From CAZGSN01 sp964371655 (GTDB taxonomy: Bacteria; Desulfobacterota; Binatia; HRBIN30), in contig CAYJOD010000025.1 of assembly GCA_964371655.1 (NCBI GenBank), positions 1 to 64,000 of the forward strand: a stretch of 64,000 bases of DNA, given 5' to 3'. The stretch's first letter is position 1. The number at the start of each line of letters is the position of its first letter. The position numbers were made by a program, and so were the translations under genes. This document shows, in pieces, positions 11,492 to 20,599 of this stretch. Under the pieces are notes generated by a model. It did no database searches and had not been told where the DNA came from. It saw only the letters and a list, made by a program, of their open reading frames with translations.

Positions 11492-11605
11492 AGGTTGGGT
11501 TGGATAATGATCCTCGCCGGATACTTGGCTGGTGGCGCTGATCATATGCTCACCTTCGAGCGAGCTGCGGCCGGGCTTTCGGGAACACGCGTGTTGATCG
11601 CCTAA
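11488..11605 (+). pseudogene. VapC (PIN toxin) remnant, internal deletion
   Basis: The toxin start appears preserved: GTG at 11488 overlaps the antitoxin stop and reads VKVGLDN, like the start of PIN toxins. In another frame, 11507-11605 reads 32 residues ending ADHMLTFERAAAGLSGTRVL, which resembles the end of VapC proteins (xLxTFDRxxAxLPGxRVL). Roughly a hundred codons that should lie between are missing, and the frame has shifted. The toxin is therefore non-functional. The assignment is by pattern only. Confidence 0.5.
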
Positions 11606-11655
11606 CCGGCACGCCTGCCATCGGCGCACGACACGCAGACAGGAGCACACATGGG

Positions 11656-11683
11656 GCCTCGGGATCATTCTCGAGGCTTTTTT
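11656..11683 (+). terminator. Rho-independent terminator
   Basis: A GCCTCG / CGAGGC stem with a ~10-base loop is followed directly by six T. It is placed downstream of the decayed vapBC. The remaining stretch to 11902 holds no recognisable gene and should contain the promoter of the protease gene. Confidence 0.7.
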
Positions 11684-11902
11684 CTATGCGCGATGGCTTT
11701 CGGACGACGGCGGTTGACCGTGGCTGTGGATGCTCGTTCGTTTCAACAAGTCACCTGAACGCCTGGTCTGATCATCGCGAGCACGGGCAGTTCGTTAACA
11801 ACTTAGGAACGTCCCCCTGTACCCGGGGCGACGTTATAGTTTGCTTTGCGGCCGCAGGTCGGGGTATGCGAAGACAGTCTTTGTCAAAGTAGAGGCGGGA
11901 AT

Positions 11903-14900
11903 ATGGCTCAGCGCAAGGTCTGCCGGTGGAGCGGTGTGTTTGGTTGGATACCGACCCTCGTCGTCGTATCGCTCATCGGCCTCCTACCTTCACATCTGTC
12001 CGCTCAAATGTCGACCGAGGCCTTCCAGGGAAGGGAGGTCGCGTCACAAGAGGTCTTGGTGAAGTTTCGGCCCATGACGCGGGCGAACACCCAGGACGTG
12101 GCGCAGGCTGAAGACATCGAGGATGTGAAGGACGTTGGCGGCAACGGCGCATTGCTGTTTCGCTCACGAAGCAAGAATGCCACCCAATTGGTGCGCAACC
12201 TGTCGGCACGCCCCGACGTTGAATTCGTCGAACCAAACTTCATCGTCCATGCTGCCGCCACTCCCAACGATCCGCGCTTCGGAGAGCTCTGGGGGCTGCG
12301 GAACACAGGCCAGACTATCAATGGGTCGGTCGGTACGGCTGGCGCCGACATCGGGGCTGTCCCCGCCTGGGATATCTCGACCGGATCCGCCGCTACCGTC
12401 GTCGGCGTGGTGGATACCGGCATCGAGTACACCCACCCGGACTTGGCAGCGAATGTGTGGTCGGCGCCCAGTGCGTTCACCGTCACCATCGGTGGCACAC
12501 CCATCACCTGCGCGGCGGGATCGCACGGCTTCAACGCCATCACCAACACCTGCGATCCGATGGACGACAACAACCATGGAACGCACGTATCGGGTACGAT
12601 TGGCGGCGTCGGCAATAATGCCGCCGGCGTCGTGGGGGTAAACTGGACGACCAGTATTGTCGGCCTGAAGTTCCTCGATTCGAGCGGAAGTGGAAGCACC
12701 TCCGCTGCGGTCAACGCCATTGAGTTCGCGATACAAGCGAAGCTCGCTTTCGCCGGCAGCGCGGGCGCCAATGTCCGGGTGCTCTCGAACAGTTGGGGAG
12801 GCGCCGGCTACTCCCAAACGCTACTCGACGAGATCAATCGCGCCGGTGCGAACGATATGCTGTTTCTTGCCGCCGCCGGAAACAACGGATCGAACAACGA
12901 TAGCTCGCCCTTCTATCCCGCCAATTACAACGCCTCCAACCTCGTGGCGGTGGCCGCCACCGATAACCGCGATGGGCTCGCGTTCTTTTCGAACTTCGGC
13001 GCCACGACCGTCAACCTTGGAGCGCCGGGTGTGTCGGTGCTGTCGACAATCCGTGGCGGCTCCTACGCCTATTTCGACGGGACCTCGATGGCGACGCCGC
13101 ATGTCTCCGGAGCCGCGGCGTTGGTGCTCTCGCGCTGCTCGCTGAGTACCGCGGAGCTGAGAACAAGCCTGCTCAACAGTGTCGACCCCGTAGCTGCGCT
13201 GGCCGGCCGCACCACAACCGGGGGGCGACTGAATGTCTACCGGGCGATCTCTGCCTGCGCCTTGCCGACACCCACGCCGACTGAAACGGCAACCCCCACG
13301 TCGACCAACCTCGGTGGATTCACGAGTACGCCGAGCGAGACGCCCACGGTGACGCCAACCGCCACGATCACCGATACACCGACGATCACCAGCACGCCCA
13401 CCATTACCGGTACCTCGACGAATACCGCGACCATCACACCGAGCCGGACCCTGACCCGAACCCCAACGCTAACGGCGACCCGAACCCCGAGCTCCACGCC
13501 GACCGCGACGAGTACCAACACGCCAACGACAACGAACACGCCGACGCAGACCCCATTCCCGGTACAGGGGGCGCTGATCGCGAGCGACGGGACGGCAGCC
13601 GACAACTTCGGCTGGGCGGTGGCGCTGAGCAGCGACGGCAACACCGCGGTGGTCGGCGCTTTGTTCAAGAGCGTCGGCGGCAACAGCGCGCAAGGCGCCG
13701 CGTACGTGTTCGTGCGCGACGGCGCCATGTGGACCCAGCAAACGCAGCTGATCGCGGCGGACGGCGCCAGTGGCGACCAACTCGGGCGCGCGGTGGCGTT
13801 GAGCGGCGACGGCAACACGGCACTGGTAGCGGCGCCGTACAAAGCCAGCGGCGGCAACAACGCGCAAGGCGCCGTGTACGTCTTCGTGCGCAACGGCACG
13901 ATCTGGAGCCAGCAGGCGAAGCTGACGGCGAGCGACGGTGCGGCCTACAACGCCTTCGGCGAGTCTGTGGCACTGAGCAGCGATGGCGCGACCGCACTGG
14001 TAGGCGCGGACGGTCGCGGCGCGGCGTACGTGTTCATCAGCAGCGGGACGACGTGGACGCAGCAGGCCGAGCTGACCGCGAGCGACGCAGCTCCGGGGGA
14101 TTGGTTCGGCTGGGCGGTGGCCTTGAGCAGCGACGGCAGCGCCGCGCTCGTGGGCGCCGCGCAGAAGACGATCGGCAGCAACTCGGCCCAAGGCGCGGCG
14201 TACGTCTTCGAGCGCAGCGCGACGCTGTGGACACAGCAGGCCGAGCTGACGGCAAGCGACGGCTCGGGGGATGACGGATTTGGTTGGAGCGTGCGGATGA
14301 GCAGCGACGGCGCGACGGTCCTGGTGGGCACGCACGGCAAGGCGGTCGGTGGCAATCCGGATCAAGGAGCTGCGTACGCCTTTGTGCGCAGCGGCGCCAC
14401 GTGGACCGAGCAGACCCAGCTCACGGCGAGCACCGGGGCCGCGTACGACGAGTTCGGTGCTGCCGTCGCGTTGAACGGCGACGGAGACATCGGGCTGTGC
14501 GGAGCACACGGTGCGATGATCCGCGGTAATGCCGCGCAGGGGGCCGCGTACGTGCGCCTCGGGGTGCAGTGGAGCGAACAGTTGAACCTGACCGCGGATG
14601 ATGGCGCGGCCAATGATTACTTCGGCTGGTCCGTGGCGCTCAGCCGCGATAGCAGCACAGCCTTGGTCGGCGCTTTCAATCGAGCCGTCGCCGGCAACGC
14701 TGCGCAAGGCGCGGCGTATGTCTTCCTGTTGACCACGCCAACATCGACACCGACGGTGACAGTTCCGACAAGTACGCCGACCGAAACGCCGACCGTAACG
14801 GCGACGAACCCGGGCGGCGTGACCAACACCCCGACCGAGACGCCGACCTCGACCCCGAGCGCCACGATCACACCCACCATCACAGCGACCGTGACGTCGA

Positions 14901-17116
14901 GTCGAACAAGGACCACAACCGTGACTCGAACGCCGACCCGTACCAGCACGCCGACAAGCACGCCGACCACCACCCCGTTTCCAGTGCAGGCGGAGTTGCT
15001 TGCGAACGACGGCAGCGGAGGCGACAACTTTGGCTGGGCGGTGGCGCTGAGCAGCGACGGCAACACGGCGGTGGTCGGCGCCTTGTTCAAGAGCGTCGAC
15101 GGCATCAGCGCGCAAGGCGCCGCGTACGTGTTCGTGCGCGACGGCGGCATGTGGGCTCAGCAAGCGGAGCTGATCGCGGCGGATGGCAGCAGTGGCGACC
15201 AACTCGGGCGCGCGGTGGCGTTGAGCGGCGACGGCACTACGGCGCTGGTAGCGGCGCCGTACAAAGCGAGCGGCGGCAACAGCGCGCAAGGCGCCGTGTA
15301 CGTCTTCGTGCGTCAGGGCACGACCTGGAGCCAACAGACGAAGCTGACGGCGAGCGACGGTGCAGCCTACAACGCCTTCGGCGACTCTGTGGCACTGAGC
15401 AGCGATGGCGCGACCGCACTGGTAGGCGCCGACGGTCGCGGCGCGGCCTACGTGTTCGTCCACAACGGAACCGGGTGGACGCAGCAGGCGGAGCTGAACG
15501 CGAGCGACGCGGCTCCCGGAGATTGGTTCGGCTGGGCGGTGGCTTTGAGCAGCGACGGCAGCGCCGCGCTCGTGGGCGCCGCGCAAAAGACGATCGGCAG
15601 CAACTCGGCCCAAGGCGCGGCGTACGTCTTCGCGCGCAGCGCGACACTGTGGACACAGCAGGCCGAGCTGACGGCCAGCGACGGCGCAGCGGATGACGGG
15701 TTCGGTTGGAGCGTGGCGGTGAGCAGCGACGGCGCCATGGCCCTGGTGGGCACGCACGGCAAGGCGGTGGGCGGCAACCCCGATCAAGGAGCTGCGTACG
15801 CGTTTGTGCGCAGCGGCGCCACGTGGAGCGAGCAGACGCAGCTCACCGCGACTAGCGGCGCTGCGTACGACGAGTTCGGTGCCGCCGTCGCGTTGAACGG
15901 CGACCGAGACATCGGGCTGTGCGGAGCGCACGGCACGATGATCGGCAGCAATGCGTCGCAAGGGGCGGCCTACGTGCGTAGCGGCACGTTGTGGAGCGAG
16001 TCCGTGGAGCTGGCCGCCGACGATGGCGCGAGCAATGATTACTTCGGCTGGTCCGTGGCGCTCAGCCGCGACACGACGACGGCGCTGGCTGGCGCCTTCA
16101 ACAAAGCCGTCGGTGGCAATGCCGGACAAGGAGCGGCGTACATCTTTCAATTGCGCACGCCTCCGACCGCGACGATCACGCCGACCGCCACTCCGACCCC
16201 GAGCGTCACCGGCACATCGACCCCAACATCGACCCCGACGTCGACCGGCAGCCCAACCCACACGGCCACTGCGACGCCGACGGGTACACCAACCATCACG
16301 GGAACACCAAGCCCGACGAACACGGTGACCGACACGCCGACACTCACGCCGACGACGGCGCTTGATTCCTTCGCGTGTTACAAGGCGGTCGCCGCCAGCG
16401 CGCCGTCCGGCGCGACACCATTCCCGCGGTTTACGCCGATTCCAGGCGTAGTGCTCGAGGACGCCTTCACCACCTCGGCTCCGGGCGACCAACACAAAGT
16501 GGATGCCAAGAAGACGGTGCAGGTCTGCAACCCGGCAGACGTCAATGACGAGAACGCCATGGCACCGGCGCATGCGGCGCACCTGGTGGCGTACGCCCTC
16601 ACGTTGAGCCGGCTCAGTCCGGCGCAGCCGCGATTCAGCAAGAGCGTGCACACGCTGCAAGGTCAGCTGGGGACGCTGAAGTTGGAGGCCACCGGCGTCG
16701 CCAGCCTACTGGTGCCGTCCGCGGCGACGCTCGGAACCGGCGGAGTACTGCCGTTGAGCGACGCCAGCATTGATCACTTCGAGTGCTACGATGCCCATGT
16801 AGCGCGGGCGCCGGCAGGGGAACCGCCATTCCCGACGTTCACGCCGACGACGGTGACGCTCAGCGACCAATTCGGCGGACCGGTGCAGGTGTTGCTCCGC
16901 AAGCCGACGAAGCTCTGCTTGCCGGCCAACAAGAACGGCGAGGACGCGACGGCGCCGAGCCACCCGCAACACCTGGTATGCTACGCGGCGCGGCCCAGCA
17001 CCGACACGGCGTCGATCACACCGGCAGTGCTGTCCACCAACAATCAGTTTGGCAACGCCGTCCTGCGGGCGGTGAAGGTCACCGAAGTGTGCCTGCGGTC
17101 GTTGCGCTTGGATTGA
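11903..17116 (+). CDS. Secreted subtilisin-like protease with propeller repeats
   Basis: A 1737-residue exported S8 serine protease. An N-terminal signal peptide (basic start, then WIPTLVVVSLIGLL) is followed by an I9-like propeptide (~45-110). The catalytic domain has the triad Asp171 (VVDTGIEY), His225 (NNHGTHVSG) and Ser395 (GTSMATPHVSG). Next come a Thr/Pro stalk (~452-552), a block of seven FG-GAP-like propeller repeats (~555-944), a second Thr/Pro stalk, a near-copy of the repeat block (~1029-1418), a third stalk, and two Cys-containing repeats (ACYKAV, ECYDAH; ~1487-1737). ATG 11903 has an AGGCGGG-type ribosome binding site. It is likely a cell-surface or released protease. Confidence 0.9.
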   Translation: MAQRKVCRWSGVFGWIPTLVVVSLIGLLPSHLSAQMSTEAFQGREVASQEVLVKFRPMTRANTQDVAQAEDIEDVKDVGGNGALLFRSRSKNATQLVRNLSARPDVEFVEPNFIVHAAATPNDPRFGELWGLRNTGQTINGSVGTAGADIGAVPAWDISTGSAATVVGVVDTGIEYTHPDLAANVWSAPSAFTVTIGGTPITCAAGSHGFNAITNTCDPMDDNNHGTHVSGTIGGVGNNAAGVVGVNWTTSIVGLKFLDSSGSGSTSAAVNAIEFAIQAKLAFAGSAGANVRVLSNSWGGAGYSQTLLDEINRAGANDMLFLAAAGNNGSNNDSSPFYPANYNASNLVAVAATDNRDGLAFFSNFGATTVNLGAPGVSVLSTIRGGSYAYFDGTSMATPHVSGAAALVLSRCSLSTAELRTSLLNSVDPVAALAGRTTTGGRLNVYRAISACALPTPTPTETATPTSTNLGGFTSTPSETPTVTPTATITDTPTITSTPTITGTSTNTATITPSRTLTRTPTLTATRTPSSTPTATSTNTPTTTNTPTQTPFPVQGALIASDGTAADNFGWAVALSSDGNTAVVGALFKSVGGNSAQGAAYVFVRDGAMWTQQTQLIAADGASGDQLGRAVALSGDGNTALVAAPYKASGGNNAQGAVYVFVRNGTIWSQQAKLTASDGAAYNAFGESVALSSDGATALVGADGRGAAYVFISSGTTWTQQAELTASDAAPGDWFGWAVALSSDGSAALVGAAQKTIGSNSAQGAAYVFERSATLWTQQAELTASDGSGDDGFGWSVRMSSDGATVLVGTHGKAVGGNPDQGAAYAFVRSGATWTEQTQLTASTGAAYDEFGAAVALNGDGDIGLCGAHGAMIRGNAAQGAAYVRLGVQWSEQLNLTADDGAANDYFGWSVALSRDSSTALVGAFNRAVAGNAAQGAAYVFLLTTPTSTPTVTVPTSTPTETPTVTATNPGGVTNTPTETPTSTPSATITPTITATVTSSRTRTTTVTRTPTRTSTPTSTPTTTPFPVQAELLANDGSGGDNFGWAVALSSDGNTAVVGALFKSVDGISAQGAAYVFVRDGGMWAQQAELIAADGSSGDQLGRAVALSGDGTTALVAAPYKASGGNSAQGAVYVFVRQGTTWSQQTKLTASDGAAYNAFGDSVALSSDGATALVGADGRGAAYVFVHNGTGWTQQAELNASDAAPGDWFGWAVALSSDGSAALVGAAQKTIGSNSAQGAAYVFARSATLWTQQAELTASDGAADDGFGWSVAVSSDGAMALVGTHGKAVGGNPDQGAAYAFVRSGATWSEQTQLTATSGAAYDEFGAAVALNGDRDIGLCGAHGTMIGSNASQGAAYVRSGTLWSESVELAADDGASNDYFGWSVALSRDTTTALAGAFNKAVGGNAGQGAAYIFQLRTPPTATITPTATPTPSVTGTSTPTSTPTSTGSPTHTATATPTGTPTITGTPSPTNTVTDTPTLTPTTALDSFACYKAVAASAPSGATPFPRFTPIPGVVLEDAFTTSAPGDQHKVDAKKTVQVCNPADVNDENAMAPAHAAHLVAYALTLSRLSPAQPRFSKSVHTLQGQLGTLKLEATGVASLLVPSAATLGTGGVLPLSDASIDHFECYDAHVARAPAGEPPFPTFTPTTVTLSDQFGGPVQVLLRKPTKLCLPANKNGEDATAPSHPQHLVCYAARPSTDTASITPAVLSTNNQFGNAVLRAVKVTEVCLRSLRLD
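13558..16158 (+). repeat. Duplicated 1.2-kb propeller-repeat block inside the protease
   Basis: The block at about 13560-14735 and the block at about 14988-16155 encode the same seven ~55-residue repeats in the same order, with long stretches of near-identical DNA. Each unit carries AADNFGWAVALSSDGNTAVV-like and QGAAYVFVR-like segments. The two blocks are joined by a Thr/Pro linker, so the duplication probably included linker plus block. Confidence 0.9.
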
Positions 17117-17156
17117 CGGGCGACGACACGAGCCTCCCTTTCTTCTCTTCCGCGTA

Positions 17157-17315
17157 GTGTATCAGTTTGATTCTTGGACCGATGTCATTCCGAGCGGAAG
17201 CGAGGAATCTCGTGCAGGCCGGTCGTCGCGATTGTCGCGCAGCCCGGAAGATTCCTCGCCACGGAAGTGTGGAATGCTCGGAATGACCAGTGGATCAGGA
17301 ATCAGACTGATACAC
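17157..17315. mobile_element. MITE-like element with 17-bp terminal inverted repeats
   Basis: The ends are GTGTATCAGTTTGATTC and its complement with one mismatch (159 bp). The interior 17184-17287 is itself a large palindrome beginning GTCATTCCGAGCG and ending CGGAATGAC. A closely similar core lies at 33337-33434 inside an element with different ends. CTCTTCCG occurs just outside both ends, although with a 4-base offset on the right, so a target duplication is only possible. It has no coding capacity. Confidence 0.75.
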
Positions 17316-17372
17316 CACCCTCTTCCGGATGGATTTGAAATCGGCCCGGGGACACGATAGGCTTCTCTGGCC

Positions 17373-17771
17373 ATGCCGGTGCGTGACAATCTCACGAAGG
17401 TTCTCAAGGACCTGATTCTTCCCGAGTTGCAGGGCCTCCGTGCCGAAGTGTCAAAGGTCGTGATGCGACTGGATGTGGTGGAAACCCGCCTGGCGGATTT
17501 TTCGGCGCGCTTCCAGGCGATTGACCAGCATCTGGTAGATCAGAGCCGTCGTATCGACGAGTCGCGTATTGAGATGATGGCGCGCATCGATGAGATCCGC
17601 GTGGAGCTGAGCGGTCGCATCGATCAGCAGACGGCGCGCATTGATCAGCAGACGGCGCGCATCGATCAGCTCATGGCCCAGCAGGGAACGCTCCTCCATG
17701 AGGTCGCCGCGTTGCGACAGGACCGTGAAGTGCTGGGGGATCTCCTCCGTCGCGGCGGCCGGCTCGAATAG
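17373..17771 (+). CDS. Coiled-coil hypothetical protein
   Basis: A 132-residue soluble protein that is almost entirely predicted coiled coil: heptad-spaced Leu, Val and Ile with many Arg, Asp and Glu. It includes three successive RIDQ-type heptads (RIDQQTA, RIDQQTA, RIDQLMA) encoded by a 21-base tandem repeat around 17610-17670. There is no signal peptide or catalytic motif. Similar small proteins exist as uncharacterised coiled-coil proteins. Function unknown. Confidence 0.7.
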   Translation: MPVRDNLTKVLKDLILPELQGLRAEVSKVVMRLDVVETRLADFSARFQAIDQHLVDQSRRIDESRIEMMARIDEIRVELSGRIDQQTARIDQQTARIDQLMAQQGTLLHEVAALRQDREVLGDLLRRGGRLE

Positions 17772-17840
17772 CACGCCGCCGCGTAGCGCCGTGGCCCGGC
17801 GCCGGATTACGGATCGATTGCAAACGTCGACGCCTCTTGG

Positions 17841-20090
17841 CTACTCCCGCAACAGATTCAACGCCGCCCCCGCCTTGAACCAGGCGATCTGCTCGGCGCT
17901 GTAGCTGTGACGGCAGGCGATGGTTTCATCCTTACCGTCAGCGTGGTGCAGGATGACGGTCACCGGCTTGCCCGGGCTCAAGTCCTTCAAGCCGAGGATG
18001 CTGATGCGATCATCCTCGCGTACCTTTTCGTAGTCGGCGGCGTTGTCGAAGGTCAGCGGTAGCATACCTTGCTTCTTGAGGTTGGTTTCGTGGATACGCG
18101 CGAAGCTGCGCGCGATCACCGCCTTGGCGCCCAGAAAGCGCGGTTCCATCGCCGCGTGCTCACGGCTCGATCCTTCGCCGTAGTTTTCGTCACCGATGGC
18201 GACCCAGGCGAGCCCCTCGGCTTTGTAGTGGCGGGCGATCTTCGGAATCGGCACGCCGCGCTCTCCGGAGAGAACATCGATCCCACGCCCGGGTTCCGGC
18301 GCAAAGACATTGAGCGCGCCGGTGAACATGTTGTCGCTGATCCTATCGAGGTGGCCGCGATACTTGAGCCACTGCCCAGCAGGTGAAATGTGATCGGTGG
18401 TGCACTTGCCCTTCGCCTTCAACAGAACCGCGAGGCGTGCGAAGTCCTTGCCGTCCCACTTGGCGAACGGCGCCAGCAGTTGCAGGCGCTCGCTATTCGG
18501 GTCGACCTTCACTTCGATCGCGCTGCCGTCCGCGGCTGGCTCCACATAGCCCGCCGCGCCAGCGGCAAAACCCTTCGCCGGTAGCTCCGGTGCCTCGGGT
18601 GCGGAAAGCTTCGCCGACTTGCCATCGGCGCCGCGGAGGGTGTCGGTGAGTGGGTTGAAGTCGAGGCGACCGGCGATCGCCAGAGCGGTGACGATCTCAG
18701 GGCTGGCGATGAACGCGAGCGTTTCCGGGTTCGCGTCGTTGCGCGCCGGGAAGTTGCGATTGAACGAGGTGACGATGCTGTTGGCTTCGCCTTTCTTGAT
18801 GTCGTCGCGCTGCCATTGACCGATGCAAGGTCCGCAGGCGTTGGCGAGCACCGCGGCTCCGATGTCGTTGAGCACACGCATCTGGCCGTCGCGTTCGATG
18901 GTGTTGCGGATCTGATCGGAGCCCGGCGAGACCAGGAACTTCGCCGCCGCCTTGAGGCCCAGCGCCTGCGCTTGCCTGGCGACGTGCGCGGCGCGGCCGA
19001 TATCTTCGTACGAAGAGTTGGTGCAGCTGCCGATGAGCGCGGCGCTGATCGCAACCGGGTAGCCGTTCTTCTTCGCGTCGGCGCCGAGCTGCGAGATCGG
19101 CCGCGCCAGATCAGGCGTGTGTGGTCCAACCACGTGCGGCTCGAGTTTCGACAAATCGATCTCGATGATCTCGTCGTAGAACTTCGAAGGGTCCTTCTCG
19201 ACGCCGGCGTCGGCGTTCAGATCGGCGGCGTGCTGTTCGCACAGGGCCGCCAGGTCGGCGCGCCCGGTGGCGCGCAGATACGTCGCCATGCGCGCATCGA
19301 AGGGGAACACCGAGGTGGTGGCCCCAAGCTCGGCACCCATGTTGGTGATCGTCGCCTTACCCGTGCAGCTGATCGATGCCGTGCCCGGGCCGAAGTACTC
19401 GACGATCTTCCCGGTGCCGCCCTTGACCGTCATGATCCCGGCGAGCTTGAGGATAACGTCCTTCGCTGCGGTCCATCCGGCGAGCTTGCCGGTGAGGTGG
19501 ACACCGACGATCTTCGGCATGCGCACGTTCCACGGCAACCCAGCCATGACGTCGGCAGCATCGGCGCCGCCGACACCGATGGCGAGCATGCCGAGGCCGC
19601 CGGCGTTCGGCGTGTGCGAGTCGGTGCCGATCATCAAGCCCCCCGGGAACGCATAGTTCTCGAGGATCACCTGGTGAATGATGCCGGAACCGGGGTTCCA
19701 GAAGCCGATACCGTACTTCTGCGCCGCCGATTTCAAGAAAGCGTACACTTCGCCGTTCTCGCGTCGCGCCACTTCCATATCGGCATCGGCGCCGACACGA
19801 GCGCGAATCAGGTGATCGCAGTGTACGGTGGAGGGCACGGCGACGCGCTTGCGCCCGGCTTGCATGAACTGCAGCAGAGCCATCTGCGCGGTGGCGTCCT
19901 GCATGGCGACACGATCCGGGCGCAGGTCGATCCAACCTTTGCCACGCTCGATGTCCGCGCTCTCGAAATGATCGAGGTGGGCGAACAGAATCTTGTCGGC
20001 CAAGGTAAGATCACGTCCGAGACGCTTGCGCATGGTTGCGAAGCGGCCGCTGAACGTTCCGTACAGGCTGCGAATCGCGTCGATCGACAT
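17841..20090 (-). CDS. Aconitate hydratase, mitochondrial type
   Basis: A TCA-cycle enzyme interconverting citrate and isocitrate through a [4Fe-4S] cluster. The 749-residue length and Cys spacing match the mitochondrial-type aconitase subgroup rather than the ~890-residue AcnA. Cluster ligands are Cys356 (IGSCTNSS), Cys419 and Cys422 (ACGPCIGQW). TDSHTPNAGGLGMLAIGVGG and the C-terminal swivelling domain with YGEGSSREHAA are intact. ATG 20090 is preceded by AAGGAGAG at ideal spacing. It stands alone, with no other TCA gene beside it. Confidence 0.96.
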   Translation of the reverse strand: MSIDAIRSLYGTFSGRFATMRKRLGRDLTLADKILFAHLDHFESADIERGKGWIDLRPDRVAMQDATAQMALLQFMQAGRKRVAVPSTVHCDHLIRARVGADADMEVARRENGEVYAFLKSAAQKYGIGFWNPGSGIIHQVILENYAFPGGLMIGTDSHTPNAGGLGMLAIGVGGADAADVMAGLPWNVRMPKIVGVHLTGKLAGWTAAKDVILKLAGIMTVKGGTGKIVEYFGPGTASISCTGKATITNMGAELGATTSVFPFDARMATYLRATGRADLAALCEQHAADLNADAGVEKDPSKFYDEIIEIDLSKLEPHVVGPHTPDLARPISQLGADAKKNGYPVAISAALIGSCTNSSYEDIGRAAHVARQAQALGLKAAAKFLVSPGSDQIRNTIERDGQMRVLNDIGAAVLANACGPCIGQWQRDDIKKGEANSIVTSFNRNFPARNDANPETLAFIASPEIVTALAIAGRLDFNPLTDTLRGADGKSAKLSAPEAPELPAKGFAAGAAGYVEPAADGSAIEVKVDPNSERLQLLAPFAKWDGKDFARLAVLLKAKGKCTTDHISPAGQWLKYRGHLDRISDNMFTGALNVFAPEPGRGIDVLSGERGVPIPKIARHYKAEGLAWVAIGDENYGEGSSREHAAMEPRFLGAKAVIARSFARIHETNLKKQGMLPLTFDNAADYEKVREDDRISILGLKDLSPGKPVTVILHHADGKDETIACRHSYSAEQIAWFKAGAALNLLRE

Positions 20091-20205
20091 GGGGTGCTCT
20101 CCTTCGGCCGACCCTATTAGCAACTGCATTCGGCTCTGACACCCCTATGAGAACGACTGACGTTCGAAATTTTGTCGCCGCGCGAAACTTCCCGAGTTTC
20201 GACGG

Positions 20206-20428
20206 CAAGGCCAGCTCCCCTCTCGCATTAGAGACTGTCGATAAAGTCGCGTAGGGCCGGTTGTACCGGCCGGTCGGGTGGAAAATACGGCCGGCACAGC
20301 CGGCCCTACCAGACGGTACGAAACTCGCGCACCCGCCGCGCCGCAGAAGATCGACAGTCTCCTCTCCCGCGGGTATTGCGAGAGAGGGTGCGCTTGCGAA
20401 TACCGGCGCTCCTTGGATTGCGGGCGCC
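20206..20428. repeat. Nested palindromic repeat (three levels)
   Basis: The outer level starts AAGGCCAGCTCC and ends GCGGGCGCC, matching the outer parts of the elements at 55873-56283 and 62950-63266. Inside it lies 20231-20361, bounded by GAGACTGTCGAT and its exact complement. Inside that lies 20251-20309, bounded by GTAGGGCCGG and CCGGCCCTAC. The gap 20091-20599 holds no gene; its right end contains the promoter side of the next gene. Confidence 0.8.
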
Positions 20429-20599
20429 AGTCCGGGCCGGGGGGTTCGGGCTAAGTCGATCCAACCTTCTCGCCTGTGAAAACCGAAAACCGCGCCGCCG
20501 CAAGCAGCCCATTGACGCGCGGCCACGGTGGCGGCACCCTAGTTGTGGGCGATGCCACGCAGATTGCATCGCCATCTGGAAACTCACGAGGAGGGTCCG

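Noticed and set aside
13469..16660. A 1063-codon open frame antisense to the protease
   Set aside because: It mirrors the repetitive, high-GC protease gene, has Arg/His-rich composition and no family pattern. The sense frame has a signal peptide, catalytic triad and ribosome binding site.
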